Below are positions 46,526 to 57,037 of a stretch of DNA of 64,000 nt, piece by piece. How positions within the stretch are numbered: position 1 is the first letter of the stretch; every line of letters starts with the position of its first letter. Below the pieces are notes generated by a model. It saw nothing but the letters and a program-made list of their open reading frames with translations, was not told where the DNA came from and ran no database searches. Made by a program: the position numbers and the translations under genes. The stretch is taken from positions 62,001 through 126,000 of the forward strand of contig WOGZ01000044.1 in assembly GCA_009733775.1 (NCBI GenBank), in the 5' to 3' direction. The DNA comes from Alectoria sarmentosa (lineage: Eukaryota > Ascomycota > Lecanoromycetes > Lecanorales > Parmeliaceae).

Positions 46526-47821
46526 ATGAAAATCTTCGGCATTTACATCCCTGGTTTCCTCGTTCTCATTGCTCCGGCTTCCCTAGCATATCCATCGAGC
46601 ATGAGCTCACAAAGCCTGACCCTGACCAATGACGCATCTCCAGGGCTCATTTCGCAGGCCAACCTAACGAAATTGAGCCAAGGATACCCAGTCTATCCTA
46701 CCACATGCTTTCCTCCCCCGTCGCGTGGACGTCCCCCATCGCCGCTGAACCTCGCGAAAGTTTTGTCTGACTGCTCTTGGGTTATCAACGAGGTTCTCCT
46801 TCAACAAGATGATCTTCTTTTCCAAGACCTTCTCTTCGGTCACAATTTCTTCAAGGATCAGTCTGGCAAACGGTACCTCTCCCGATGGTCTCGTGGTCAG
46901 TGTGCCATCAATGTCGTAAGTGTCGAGAAAGACCAGGAACAAAGGTTACAGCTTTTCAACGTTGTCCTTGCGGCGAACAAGATCTTAATAGAATGCATCG
47001 AAGACCAGCGAAGACCACATGGAGGGACGACTCCCATTGGCTCACAGAGCAACTCTTTCTACGTTGGCGTTCAAGGAATCCCAGACGGTGACGCTGCGAA
47101 CGAGTCCGGCATCTCTCTGCCGAATCTCGATCTTTCCGGTCGGGGCAAACAACGTAGTCTACTACGCGCAACGTCGAATCAAGAGTCGTCATTTAGAGAC
47201 TATGATGACAACGACTCGACCGTCTCGCTTCCACCGAGTGTCCGCACGGAGAAGAGAGCTTCCGATGCACAGCACAGCTCTCGGCTCTCCACGGGCACGC
47301 AAAGCTTGGTACCAGGGGACGTATCGAGCACCTCGAACCTGGTTCTGCCTTCAACGAACCTCTCCGGAAGCGTCAGAGCACCTCCGACCTACCCAGTCAC
47401 TTGTTTCAATCCCTACCGAGCCAGAATAAGGCCCGCAGCTGTGGAAGATTGCCAATTCATCATCAACCAAATCATCTTGAGATACCCCAATCCGATGTCT
47501 CGGCAAACCTTTGGCTACAGTCCTTCGGCAGACATTGACCTCTCCCAACCACAGAATGAGAAATGGATTTTCGGCCGTTGCGTCATGTTTGTCCGGAACC
47601 TCAACAGGGCCCGGACGGACACCTTCCGGATCGTCGATGTAGCATACACCGCGCATAGGATCATGACAAAGTGTGTCATTGAGGCCAAATACCCGGTGGG
47701 TGGCACCGCAGACGTCGGCACTGTCGGGAACGATTTCTACGTGGGCGTGGGCGGCATCACTAGACCGGCAGGCACAAATACCACGATACTGGAGGATGTA
47801 GGCCGGATTGTCTTACGCTAA
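46526..47821 (+). CDS. Secreted protein C with two four-cysteine domains (undescribed family)
   Basis: Single-exon ORF, 431 aa, from ATG 46526; the frame is open above it but has no ATG. MKIFGIYIPGFLVLIAPASL then AYP is a signal peptide. Domain 1 has C61, C83, C126, C157 and ends FYVGVQG (178-184). Domain 2 has C293, C309, C352, C383 and ends FYVGVGG (404-410). Both show a TCF start, a [SE]DC motif, an aromatic/charged stretch then GxC (RGQC, FGRC), a helix-like stretch before C4, and PHGG or PVGG after it. C3-C4 distance is 31 in both, as in protein A (31) and B (30). The linker between domains is Ser/Thr-rich and low complexity, as in extracellular multi-domain proteins. I infer an internal domain duplication in the same family as the two genes to the left. 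Extracellular; function unknown. Confidence 0.8.
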   Translation: MKIFGIYIPGFLVLIAPASLAYPSSMSSQSLTLTNDASPGLISQANLTKLSQGYPVYPTTCFPPPSRGRPPSPLNLAKVLSDCSWVINEVLLQQDDLLFQDLLFGHNFFKDQSGKRYLSRWSRGQCAINVVSVEKDQEQRLQLFNVVLAANKILIECIEDQRRPHGGTTPIGSQSNSFYVGVQGIPDGDAANESGISLPNLDLSGRGKQRSLLRATSNQESSFRDYDDNDSTVSLPPSVRTEKRASDAQHSSRLSTGTQSLVPGDVSSTSNLVLPSTNLSGSVRAPPTYPVTCFNPYRARIRPAAVEDCQFIINQIILRYPNPMSRQTFGYSPSADIDLSQPQNEKWIFGRCVMFVRNLNRARTDTFRIVDVAYTAHRIMTKCVIEAKYPVGGTADVGTVGNDFYVGVGGITRPAGTNTTILEDVGRIVLR

Positions 47822-48221
47822 AACTCGGATTGTCTAAGCTAATAGAATTTGGACCTCGGCTTGTGTGTCGATCATATCGACCTTAATTGAAAATGCTATC
47901 AATGACGTCTTTTACATGACTCCATCCTCCCTCATTGCCCTCATCCCAACTGCATGGTCAATCAATCCAGATTGGATTCGAACGGAGGATGGGTCCACGA
48001 TTTTGGACAGTAACATCGAAAATTCCATTTCCAAGTCACTGTGACTACGTCTTCTCGCTCTATCTCTTGCTCCTACTTACAGTTATGCCACCATCAAGGC
48101 TAGGGTATGAAAAATGTGCAGAAATCGAAGAGCAAAAGACCTCAAGCTTTGGGTGGAACCACCTCATCTTGCAGAAGCGACATCGTCATGCCGCGCCGTT
48201 TCCTTGAAATCGTGCACCTTC
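47822..48221. other. Convergent spacer, nothing seen
   Basis: 400 bp between two 3' ends; no gene or repeat recognised. Confidence 0.6.
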
Positions 48222-48948
48222 TCACAACCCCTCCGCCTTCCTCCACTTGGCGTTGACGGTGACATCGAAGGTTCCGCTGTAAAGAGTCAGTGACGCGTTC
48301 TATTTCATTCATTTTGGAGGATGTTACTTACTCCTTGTGAACAACGACTCGGTGCAAGTAGCCCAAGCCAAGGTACTTCTTCTGAGGAATCATCGAAACA
48401 TAGAAGGCCTCTTTGAGCTTTTCGACCGTGATGCAGGAACCACACTCGATCTCCACCTGAGCGAGAGTGGGCTTGGATTTGCCGAAGGAGCCGCCGCCGC
48501 CGCCTTCTCCCTTTGAGCGGGTGAGGCCCTTCAGGACTGGATCCTTGGCGCCGGCTTGAACTTGAATGGCATGACGGTAGCGGTCGGGCTTTTTCAGCAG
48601 ATCCTAATTGTTGAATATGTCAGTAGGTGGGTTGTATGTGCAAAGGGGGGAATGACCTACTCCCTGACGATCCATACGATAATTGACCTTCTGAATCGTG
48701 TCCATGTGGTCACGGATGAGAAGCCAATCCTTTTCCGTGAGAACGTTGTCGATGAAATCGACGAGAGATTTGATGCAGCCACGCTTGAAGGTGACGAGAT
48801 CGGAAGTGTTGCTGACCATGATGAACCTGTCGGCGTCAACAGTTTCCGGATTGGAGGACGAAGTGTCTGCTGATACAGACCGGTGGCAAGGAAGTTGCAA
48901 CGGAGATGGGATGATCGAAGCATGGCTGTCGATATTTGAGGGAGCCAT
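48222..48948 (-). CDS. Conserved-looking orphan protein, three exons
   Basis: complement(48222..48276, 48332..48603, 48661..48948), 204 aa. Introns of 57 and 55 bp have good donors (gtaggt, gtaagt) and join RMDRQG to DLLKKPDRYRHAIQV and VVVHKD to GTFDVTVNAKW, in frame. The regular splice pattern and codon-like composition argue for a real conserved gene. The first 43 residues are Ser-rich; a second ATG at 48819 (MVSNTSDLVTFKRG) would give 162 aa and is the likelier start if the leader is not conserved. A Gly5 run and the block VEIECGSCITVEKLKEAFYV stand out. No signal peptide. I recognise no family and assign no function. Confidence 0.6.
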
Positions 48949-49523
48949 GAAAGTATCGTGAACCCATCCTGGGTGTTGATATCAAAGCCAAAATGTTTGT
49001 TCCATGGTCAAACTGATCCTCGCACAATGCTGATTGTTGTCTTGATTGAGTGATATGTCTCGGCTTTGAACATCTGCTCGAGCTCGACAGTCACCAAGAT
49101 CGAAGGCTTTGGAGCGATAAACACAGTGTTAAGAGAGCGTTCTGGCTCGAAGTGTTGTCGGTGGTGGTCGTCCTATCCTGAAAAGGCGGCAATTCCAAGA
49201 TTATCAATACCAACCACGTGAGAAGATGTAAAGTATCTGGGTAAATCGAGGGCAATGAAGGAGGATGGAGTCATGTAAATGACGCCATTGGTAGTTCTAT
49301 TCCCTTATGAAAACAGTTTTTCCAAGGTCGACACTGTCATTTGCAAAGCAAGAAAGGAAACGGGGTGCGCTTAAAGCGGGTTTGGCCCAAATTTGCATCT
49401 TCTTCTATGATTTACACACCCAGATCTAGATGTTCGCTATGATCATACCCCTGCTCCTTCGGCATCTATTAGGTACTTCACCACTTTGGTATCCCAAGCA
49501 CCGAATACAGATTACTAGCCACC
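48949..49523. other. Intergenic interval, nothing seen
   Basis: 575 bp; promoter of the orphan gene to the left and the 3' region of the kinase-like gene to the right. No repeat or gene recognised. Confidence 0.6.
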
Positions 49524-51074
49524 CTAGATCAGTGCTCCTTTTGAAGCCCCCCCCTCCTCCTCCTCCTCTTCCGAAGTATCTGTCTCCGCAGCCTTGGTCT
49601 CCTCAGACAGCTGAGTGTCCACCCACTCCACATGATCTTCAGCCTGCCACGAGAAGCAGACAACATGGTCAAGAAGTTCGCGCTCAAACTCAGGAAAGTT
49701 ATCCGCCACCGCGTTTGCAAGCTGTGATCCTAAGCTCTTCAGCCTCTCATGGTAGACTTGACGGAGCATGGTGCACTGGTAGTCGTTCAGATGTTCGGCA
49801 TACCACTCCTCGTTGTCTTTGACGTATTTTGCCCTCTCCTCAGGGTCGATGCTTTCCAGGCTTTCGACGTCTTTGTGTTCAGGCTCATGGAGGTCTTCCG
49901 CTGAGTCTATGAAAACAGGCGGACGCGTTAGGAACAGGAGCGGCGCAAGCTTGATGTTCTCCCAATCTAGGACGGCGACAGGATTACCATTGTCATCCAC
50001 GAAGATATTCCATTGGGAGAGGTCCCCATGTGCGAGCATGGTGACCATCTCGCGAGGACTCTCGGCTTTGGCGCACAATTCTGGCAAAGCTGCCTGAAGG
50101 CTGCCGATCCCAGTTGCAAGCAGCTCGAGCTCCACCATTCGATCTTTCAAGAGCTCCTCGTCCGGTTTCTCGTAAGGATCATCAAGAAAGAAGAATGCTG
50201 ATTGGTCCAGAAAGGTACCCTTGAACCTTGAGTCTTTCTCTTCGAACCGGAAGGACTCGGCCTTGTACGCTAGAGTGGCTTCTTCGACATCGAGCTTGGC
50301 GATTGTGAGAAGGGCTGTATAGTAGTCCTGCAAAGACTCGAAAGGCCCCCGGGATACATCGTACAACAAACGATTCTCTTGAGTGAAGAGATTGCTCACA
50401 CATCGCCCAATGAAGAACTCCAGTTCATTGTCTGCGCGACGCATGTACACACTGCCGATCTTGTTGGAGGTGATGTTGGCTAATTGAGCAGACCAATCCG
50501 CCGCCATCTCGGCAAGGCGGACTTTGGCGCCATATTCCATGGCTTCCCATGAATAGTGCAAGCCTTCACCTGAAGTGATCTGATCCATGAGAATCCACTC
50601 CAGCCCCAGCCCATTTTGAGTGGACGAGTCATAGGCATAGATTTTAGGCACGGGGATGGTCGTGAAGTGTCTGACCAGCTCATTGGTAGCCACATCTGCT
50701 TCTGTCTTGTAGTAGGGATCGACGGGGAACGCGACACGGAAGACATAACTTCTGACGGGTGTTTGGATGCTGTAAACCCGGTTGAATCCGCCGTCGGCGA
50801 GGAATGTGATGGAAATTTCATCATCGGGCTTGCAACCGAAGCGTTGCAAGAATGGCCATACTGTCTCTTTGATACCTTTGATGTTTGGTCCATTTACCCA
50901 GTTTGGATCTGGCAGGAAGTGGCCACGCTCGTGAGACCATCGCATGACATCTCGCTGGGCCTCTAGAGAGAAGACGGGTGGCGCTCCTGTGAAGACCTGG
51001 ATTGGATATTCTGGCCTTGGTATGCTCCTAAGCACGTCAGATGCACCGTGAACTGAAGCGCTGGTGGAGTCCAT
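49524..51074 (-). CDS. APH-like (aminoglycoside phosphotransferase fold) kinase, copy 1
   Basis: Single-exon ORF, 516 aa, ATG 51074. The kinase-like fold is shown by FLADGGFNRVYSI (nucleotide-binding loop), YVFRVAFP, an acidic helix TEADVATNELVRH, the hinge LEWILMDQI, the Brenner motif HGDLSQWNIFVDD (catalytic Asp at about 348) and the metal-binding LDWENI. This is the fungal APH family (PF01636), a large group in filamentous fungi whose substrates are mostly unknown; the family name does not imply antibiotic resistance. The tail is Glu-rich. A paralogue lies at 53659-55797 on the other strand. Cytosolic; no signal peptide or membrane segment. Confidence 0.88.
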   Translation of the reverse strand: MDSTSASVHGASDVLRSIPRPEYPIQVFTGAPPVFSLEAQRDVMRWSHERGHFLPDPNWVNGPNIKGIKETVWPFLQRFGCKPDDEISITFLADGGFNRVYSIQTPVRSYVFRVAFPVDPYYKTEADVATNELVRHFTTIPVPKIYAYDSSTQNGLGLEWILMDQITSGEGLHYSWEAMEYGAKVRLAEMAADWSAQLANITSNKIGSVYMRRADNELEFFIGRCVSNLFTQENRLLYDVSRGPFESLQDYYTALLTIAKLDVEEATLAYKAESFRFEEKDSRFKGTFLDQSAFFFLDDPYEKPDEELLKDRMVELELLATGIGSLQAALPELCAKAESPREMVTMLAHGDLSQWNIFVDDNGNPVAVLDWENIKLAPLLFLTRPPVFIDSAEDLHEPEHKDVESLESIDPEERAKYVKDNEEWYAEHLNDYQCTMLRQVYHERLKSLGSQLANAVADNFPEFERELLDHVVCFSWQAEDHVEWVDTQLSEETKAAETDTSEEEEEEGGASKGALI

Positions 51075-51665
51075 GTGTTTTACAGAAAAAGAAGTGGAAT
51101 GGCTTCAAAGCATCGATTGTTATATGAAAATGGGGACTTTCTTCCTTACGCTCAAAAAGTGATAATGGTCGAGGTGTTGACAGTGAGCCTTCATTCTTTG
51201 TTCAATGTGTCAACCACAATGAAAATACTACCGTACTTGATGTGTTTCCAAGAACAATGACATGAATCACACTTCCCTCATGACTCAGAAAAAACGGATT
51301 TGAGTCTTTTTGAGTCTTTTGGTGATTGCTGGCATTGTTCAAACGGTAAAGAGAACTCGTGAACAGCGCTGAGAATTCTTCGCAGCGGTGTTCAAGATTT
51401 GAACCCACTAAAAAACATGATAGCTACACATCCAATCGCCGCCTCTAGAGTAACTAGTAGATCTCTTCGAAAAGAAGATACAGTTGGAATAAAGCCTGTA
51501 ATCAACGGCTCAACGGTCAGCCAATTCTCCACTTAGTCTCGGCTTATATTCGGCAACACTAGCGAGCATGAACGCGGAAAAGTTTAGCGAATTTCTTTCC
51601 TGAGTTCCTGAGCTGCTCGTAATGTTTCTCTAGATTGTTGAGGTTGTTATCTATCGCAGTAGAAG
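51075..51665. other. Divergent promoter interval, nothing seen
   Basis: 591 bp between two start codons. No gene or repeat recognised. Confidence 0.6.
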
Positions 51666-52957
51666 ATGACAGAACGCAAAACAACACACGGACCAGGCCC
51701 TGATAGCAAAGGTGGAGGCTTTAGAGGTGGACCAAAACGATGGACCGGCGCTGGGCCCGCGCCCGCAAGACACATACCATGGCCGGAGGTAAGACAAACT
51801 GAGCCCCAATGAGTACGAAACTTACGAGTCGCGTACTAGATTTTCAAGCACCATATATCCGTTGTCGAAGGCCATCTGAAGATGATTGACATGGTTCGGA
51901 AGCACACGGTGGAGGGATCGGGCAATTTCCGCACGATCATGGGCTGTGTGGATCGAGCGAAGGAGATGCTACAAGTCTCGAAGCATATTGCGAGAACATT
52001 TGTACGAAAGCTTTCAGCTCTGGATCTTGCAGTACTAACAAGGACTAGGTACCACCACCGAACCATCGCGAGCAAGTGCCCTTGGGATCCTCTTCCGCCT
52101 CTATGTATCCTGGATACTCGCCTGCGGATCATGAATATGGAAAAGCGGCAGAGGAGTATGGCAAAGCCGCTGCGGAAGCCAGAGCGAAGGGCATAGAGCT
52201 GAAGCACCCAGATGCCGAATACGAAATTGGTCAGGCTAAAGGCGTCAAAAGAAAAATGTTGGCGGGAATCCGGGAAGCACAGGCTGTCAAGGGTAAAGCA
52301 AGTGGTAGTGGCAATGGAAGTGGTACAGGCTCAGGGTCTGAGGGCCCGGAAAAGGAGAAAAACAAAGAGCCGGCTGCCACAAACGGACAAGCGAGCACGG
52401 AGAAGGTTCAAGAAGCAAACCCAGAGGGCGAAAATCCATACTTCATCATCGACACAAACCCTACGCCTGTCAATATACCAGGGATCTCTTTCCAACCTCT
52501 CAAACGAAGCGCCTCGCCTCCAGAAGCTGTCGAAGCTAAGATAAACAAGAAAGCGAAGAAGACGCACGATGGCGAGATGCCCATGGGTGAGGAGGCTGAA
52601 GCGGTTCAGACTGAGGATATCTCTGATCAAGTCGACGCGCGGATGAAGGAAAAAGAGGAGAAGCGGAAGATGAAGGAGGAGAAGAAGCGCAAACGGGAAC
52701 CAGAGGCCGAGTCTGCAGTAGTAGCTGAGGAGCCACAAGCCACTGCCGAGCCTTCTGTTGCCGTCGCAGAGGTGGAGACGCCTAAGAAGAAGAAGAGGAA
52801 GAAGGCCAAGATCGCGGAAGAAGACCCGCTTCCAGATCGGAGTGCATCGAAGAAGCGATTGGGCGAGGATGACGGGGAGGCGGAGGATGGGGAGGGCAAG
52901 ATGAAGAAGACGAAGCGAAAGAAGAGCAAGGAGACGGCTACAGCTGGTGATGCATAG
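51666..52957 (+). CDS. Orphan lysine-rich, probably nuclear protein
   Basis: join(51666..51788, 51840..52001, 52049..52957), 397 aa; introns of 51 and 47 bp, the second with a perfect TACTAAC branch site, in frame at both joins. The ordered part is N-terminal: HIPWPE, then IFKHHISVVEGHLKMIDMV and FRTIMGCVDRAKEMLQVSKH, likely helical. A Tyr/Ala segment (YGKAAEEYGKAAAEARAKG) follows. The rest is charged and disordered with several KKKRKK-type nuclear localisation signals. The composition suggests a nucleolar or chromatin-associated protein, which is inference. I recognise no family. It sits between two APH-like paralogues without obvious link to them. Confidence 0.62.
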
Positions 52958-53658
52958 GCTTTATGTGGCTTTGAGCAAGAGGAATGTACTGGCGTCTCTC
53001 TGCATGTGCCTCGGCTGATAGCTCAATCTCTTCTTGATCTACGGCAGGGGTTATGGATGCTAAGAAGTGGCGGCCGTAGTCTATTAAAGTAGCTTTTGAC
53101 CTAGACAACTACGACTACAAGAAATAAATACTATGAAGCCGAGTATTATGGCTGTAGAGCTCATGACTGCTCATGACTACTATTAATATATGTGTGGTGA
53201 GGTGCTAGCTTTCTCATTTGTCAAGTCAGCTTTTGTCTCCGCGCTGTTTTGTGCTACCTGCCCGATTATTGACGTGCCCAATCTGCCTTGCTCTCCGTCT
53301 TCTTTCTTCACCCATACATATCTCTCCTCTCCAAACATTTTGTCCATGTATAAAATTAAGACCGCTCAATGACTTGACAAACAATTCTAGGGTTGTGGTC
53401 AGCCCTGTATCTTCTCAATCTCCGTGCTCTACCCGCTCTTCTTTCCTGTTATGATTTGCTTACCGCACTTCCCTTTGACCCTCAAACATCCTTTCCCGCT
53501 CACCCCATTCACAACACTTTTGACTCCGCCCGGGAGACTATTCTGCTCTTTCTCAACACAAGGACTTTTGAAAGCAAATTGTCGCTTCTAAAACATCTTT
53601 GTCCGTTGACATTTGCCGCCGACCTCAAACTTTCCTCTCTCTAGCCACATTGATAGCC
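52958..53658. other. Intergenic interval, nothing seen
   Basis: 701 bp upstream of the second kinase-like gene. The pyrimidine-rich part from 53280 to 53658 is typical of a promoter and 5' leader. Confidence 0.55.
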
Positions 53659-55797
53659 ATGGGCACAAGACCAGAGCATCTACCGATGCCATCAGCAGCA
53701 ACAAAGAGGACGGAAGGACCGTCCGATCTCAAGATCCCTCTTCACTCCACCACTACTTCGCCGCCTCCAACTCCGAACCCAAATTCAACTCCTGGGTCAA
53801 GTTCTGGTGCTGTGGTACCATCGGGCTGGGTCGCAATGCCCTACACGCCTGCGCAAGCCATCACCAAGAGGAAACAGCCATCCATAGAAAGGTTCCTCGG
53901 TAGCTCTCACGAACAGTCTGTGGGTGTTGGAAACTACACAACCAGCAACGCTTCATCCTTGCAAGGCTCAGGAACCGAAAGCGGACTTCCATCCTCTTCG
54001 AATTCCACGCAGACATCATTCATTCGCTGGACTACTGGATATGTACTTACTGTGCTGAATAAAGTCAGAGACAGGTACTTTACCATAATCACTACTGCGC
54101 GTTGCGGAATTGATGCTTGGGCGAGATTGATGCAGCAACCTGCAGAGATAGTACCCAGCGCTGAGAGTAATGCAGCTACAGTACCTTCAGATGTCATCAA
54201 GACTGTACCAATACCACAATTTCCAATCCGTGTGTTCTACGGGAAACCTCCCCCGTTTTCTATTGAAGCACAAAAGCGTAAGATACGCTGGAGATACCGT
54301 TGGTGTTTCGACCTTGCCCCGGAAATCATTCAGGAGCCAGATACCCAGCACATCCAAGAGACCGTTCAACAGTATATCGACTTCATTGCCCCAGAGACGG
54401 AAACAGTCTCCGTGGAATTGTTGGCGCAAGGAGCATTCAATCAAGCGTACAACATTACCGCCGAGAATAAGGCTACAGGATTTCATAAGGAATATGTCTT
54501 CCGTGTTGCGCTACCTATCTATCCCCATTACAAAGTTGAGAGCGACGTCGCCACAACTGAGTTCGTTCGGCATACGTCTACTGTTCCAGTCCCCATCATT
54601 TATGCTTTCGATTCTTCTCCCGACAATAAGCTTGGCTTCGAATGGATGCTTATGGAAAAGGTCAAAGGGGTATCGCTCTACGACGTATGGGACACGATGG
54701 GATACAGTACCAAGCAGGAGCTCACTCGAACAGTTGCAAACTGGATGGATCAAATCTCACGACTCAAATTCCACAGAATTGGGTCTCTGTACTGCCGTCT
54801 AAGAGCTCACCAGATGGAGTTCTATATGGGACCTACGTTACATAGCCGTCTGTACGAAGGTGATAGGCTTCTGCATGACACTCCCCGAGGACCTTTCAAA
54901 TCGCTCAACGCTCTTTGTGATGCAGTGCTCGATTCGACAGAGAGACACATCAACGATCCCAGAAATAGCGCTCGTCATGCACTAGAAGCTGGGGTGCCTG
55001 ACGAAGGATCGTCAAGCTCGGAAGATGGATCATCTGATAGCCCTCAGCAAGATGGTCAGAAGTCAGAAGATGAGATCCTTGCTCAAGCAGACGAGGAGGA
55101 CCGAAGAAATGAGCGAGATTATGGAGTTACAGAGGTGGATCTATCATGGCTACCCGGGGAGCTACAAACCTACAGGGATCTACTACCAAAGCTGTGCCCT
55201 TTCCCGCCTACCTCTGAACCGATGATCACAATGCTCACGCACCCTGATCTTTCAGCCCCGAACATCTTCGTCAACGAATCTGGCGCACCAGTGGCTCTCA
55301 TAGACTGGGAAAGAGCTCGGATCGAGCCAACTGCCATTTTCAGCGCTTTGCCACAATTCTTGACCGATGAATCCGCCAATGACCCAGATTCCTTCTATGT
55401 TCCTCCAGGGTATACGGGTATCAGCGAGAAAAAGCCACCTAAAGTCTACTTCTACGGGGATGATGACCTGGCACGAATAAGGGGCCAGAGTGAAAGAACC
55501 TATACGCAGCTCATGGGCAGGATTCAGAAAACCCACCTTCGCGCACTCTATCGAGAAGAGCTGAAGCGATTGCAATCTCCGATATGCACGGCTTTGAACC
55601 GGGACCCTGATAGCTTAGAGCAGCAGCTGATCAGCCGTGTCTACTGGCCAGAAAATGCACCGCCTAACTCTGCTACCGACTGGGCGGTAGAACATCTTGG
55701 CGGTTCAATCCTGACTGACTCGGATGAGGAGCACGCTAATCAAGACCAGGTGAAGTTTGAAGAAGGCGGGGAAAACACGAGGTGCATGACATTGTAG
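53659..55797 (+). CDS. APH-like kinase, copy 2, with long N-terminal extension
   Basis: Single-exon ORF, 712 aa, from ATG 53659; the open frame above has no ATG. Residues 1-180 are a Ser/Thr/Pro-rich extension absent from copy 1. The kinase-like part then matches copy 1 (49524-51074) closely: PIRVFYGKPPPFSIEAQ versus PIQVFTGAPPVFSLEAQ, LLAQGAFNQAYNI versus FLADGGFNRVYSI, YVFRVALP versus YVFRVAFP, ESDVATTEFVRH versus EADVATNELVRH. The Brenner motif is HPDLSAPNIFVNE (H at about 528) and the metal-binding site is IDWERA, so both catalytic residues remain. An acidic Ser/Asp/Glu insert (around EGSSSSEDGSSDS) sits before the catalytic loop. Substrate unknown. The pair probably arose by local duplication followed by inversion and divergence. 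Confidence 0.88.
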   Translation: MGTRPEHLPMPSAATKRTEGPSDLKIPLHSTTTSPPPTPNPNSTPGSSSGAVVPSGWVAMPYTPAQAITKRKQPSIERFLGSSHEQSVGVGNYTTSNASSLQGSGTESGLPSSSNSTQTSFIRWTTGYVLTVLNKVRDRYFTIITTARCGIDAWARLMQQPAEIVPSAESNAATVPSDVIKTVPIPQFPIRVFYGKPPPFSIEAQKRKIRWRYRWCFDLAPEIIQEPDTQHIQETVQQYIDFIAPETETVSVELLAQGAFNQAYNITAENKATGFHKEYVFRVALPIYPHYKVESDVATTEFVRHTSTVPVPIIYAFDSSPDNKLGFEWMLMEKVKGVSLYDVWDTMGYSTKQELTRTVANWMDQISRLKFHRIGSLYCRLRAHQMEFYMGPTLHSRLYEGDRLLHDTPRGPFKSLNALCDAVLDSTERHINDPRNSARHALEAGVPDEGSSSSEDGSSDSPQQDGQKSEDEILAQADEEDRRNERDYGVTEVDLSWLPGELQTYRDLLPKLCPFPPTSEPMITMLTHPDLSAPNIFVNESGAPVALIDWERARIEPTAIFSALPQFLTDESANDPDSFYVPPGYTGISEKKPPKVYFYGDDDLARIRGQSERTYTQLMGRIQKTHLRALYREELKRLQSPICTALNRDPDSLEQQLISRVYWPENAPPNSATDWAVEHLGGSILTDSDEEHANQDQVKFEEGGENTRCMTL

Positions 55798-56443
55798 ATA
55801 CTGCAACTGCTAACCCTGTTGATACCTAATGCCCCAATGTGAGCTAATTTCCGTTCATCAACAAGAGGTCATGCGCCCAATTCTTCGGCTTATAACCACT
55901 CTATTCTGCAAATAAGTAGCGATGCCGAGCTCGTATGTCTGCATGCTTTCTTGGACTCCACCCAGGATAAGTCAAAAACAAAGCCTCGTAGGGAAGACCA
56001 AGAGCCGAACTGGTGCGCAGAACCTCGGGGAAGACCAGCCGCTCTGCAAATTTCAATGCAGCTTCAAGCTTTCCCTGCATATTCCATCGGAACTTTCATC
56101 TCCAATGGGCAGTTTTTGGAGGCAGGATCAATAGACATTGATGAATCGTTTGGGTTTCTTGCCGCTGCGTTGGCAAAATCCATGCATATACAAATAAGAA
56201 GTTGACGAATAGACAGTCCCGGAGGATCCTCGATGCCTGGGAAACAATGACATCGGAGACATCGAGCCAAGCATTCGGTCATGCTCGTGATCCTACGAGC
56301 CAACCTCGGACACAAACTTGCGGCCCCTCCGGAATCTATCCCTCTTTTCTACCATCTCTACCCTCATCTTTCGAGTTTCCAATCCGTTTCCCCCTAAGCT
56401 TCACCATTTGTTCAGATCCCAAACCCTTGCACTTTGACAAAAC
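55798..56443. other. Intergenic interval, nothing seen
   Basis: 646 bp between two upper-strand genes; the last 100 bp are C/T-rich like a fungal leader. No gene recognised. Confidence 0.55.
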
Positions 56444-57037
56444 ATGGCTACCCTCAACACAAAAGCCCGTGCAAACTTCGAGGAGTGGCTCGAGAACATC
56501 GACGACAATGACCTCAGACTTTTTGTTTTCGCCAACACCACTGACGAAGTCGAGTTTAAATCTGACGATTTTAAGCTCGTTCACTCCGGCGCATGTCAAA
56601 TTTCACTGGTCCCCGCCCCTATGAATCACTTTCTAACATCAATATTCTACCAGGTATCAGACGGCAAACCGGCAGACTGCCACATAATCGAAGCCCGCAT
56701 CAACGGCAACACGAAGAACAAACAGCTCAAGAAGTTATTCAAAACCACAAAATCGCTGGCTAAGAACCAGATCCGTTTGGCATTTGCGCTCTTTCCAACC
56801 GGCCTGGAGCATTATTGCATGGCCGATCATGTCAAACGGGCCCTGCGGGAAAGCCCGGTCGCGGGCAAACCGGTCGTGAACAAAGTGCATGTTCAGTGGA
56901 GTCCGAGCGTGAAATGGGACGGTGACAAGCCCTTGACTCAAGCCGGGGTTCCGCCCTTTGCGTTCAAAAAGATCCCCTTTGCGGGGTACAAGGTGGACGG
57001 CACGGCGGTCACGAAGAAGGGTAAGGGTAAGATGTAG
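56444..57037 (+). CDS. Orphan small basic protein, 197 aa
   Basis: Single-exon ORF from an ATG in strong context (AAAACATGG). The protein reads as one folded domain: NFEEWLENIDDNDLRLFVF, an ISLVPAPMNHFLTSIFYQV strand-rich part, NKQLKKLFKTTKSLAKNQI, and the tail ends in KKGKGKM. Regular alternation of hydrophobic and charged residues and the lack of low-complexity DNA argue for a real gene. No signal peptide, no membrane span. I recognise no family and assign no function. Confidence 0.6.
   Translation: MATLNTKARANFEEWLENIDDNDLRLFVFANTTDEVEFKSDDFKLVHSGACQISLVPAPMNHFLTSIFYQVSDGKPADCHIIEARINGNTKNKQLKKLFKTTKSLAKNQIRLAFALFPTGLEHYCMADHVKRALRESPVAGKPVVNKVHVQWSPSVKWDGDKPLTQAGVPPFAFKKIPFAGYKVDGTAVTKKGKGKM

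Noticed and set aside
47965..48000. GGATTCGAAC, resembling a reversed tRNA B box
   Set aside because: No stem pairing around it and no A box; not a tRNA.
51380..51420. GGTTCAAATC on the lower strand, resembling a tRNA B box
   Set aside because: The flanking bases do not form a T-arm or acceptor stem, and no A box lies at the right distance.
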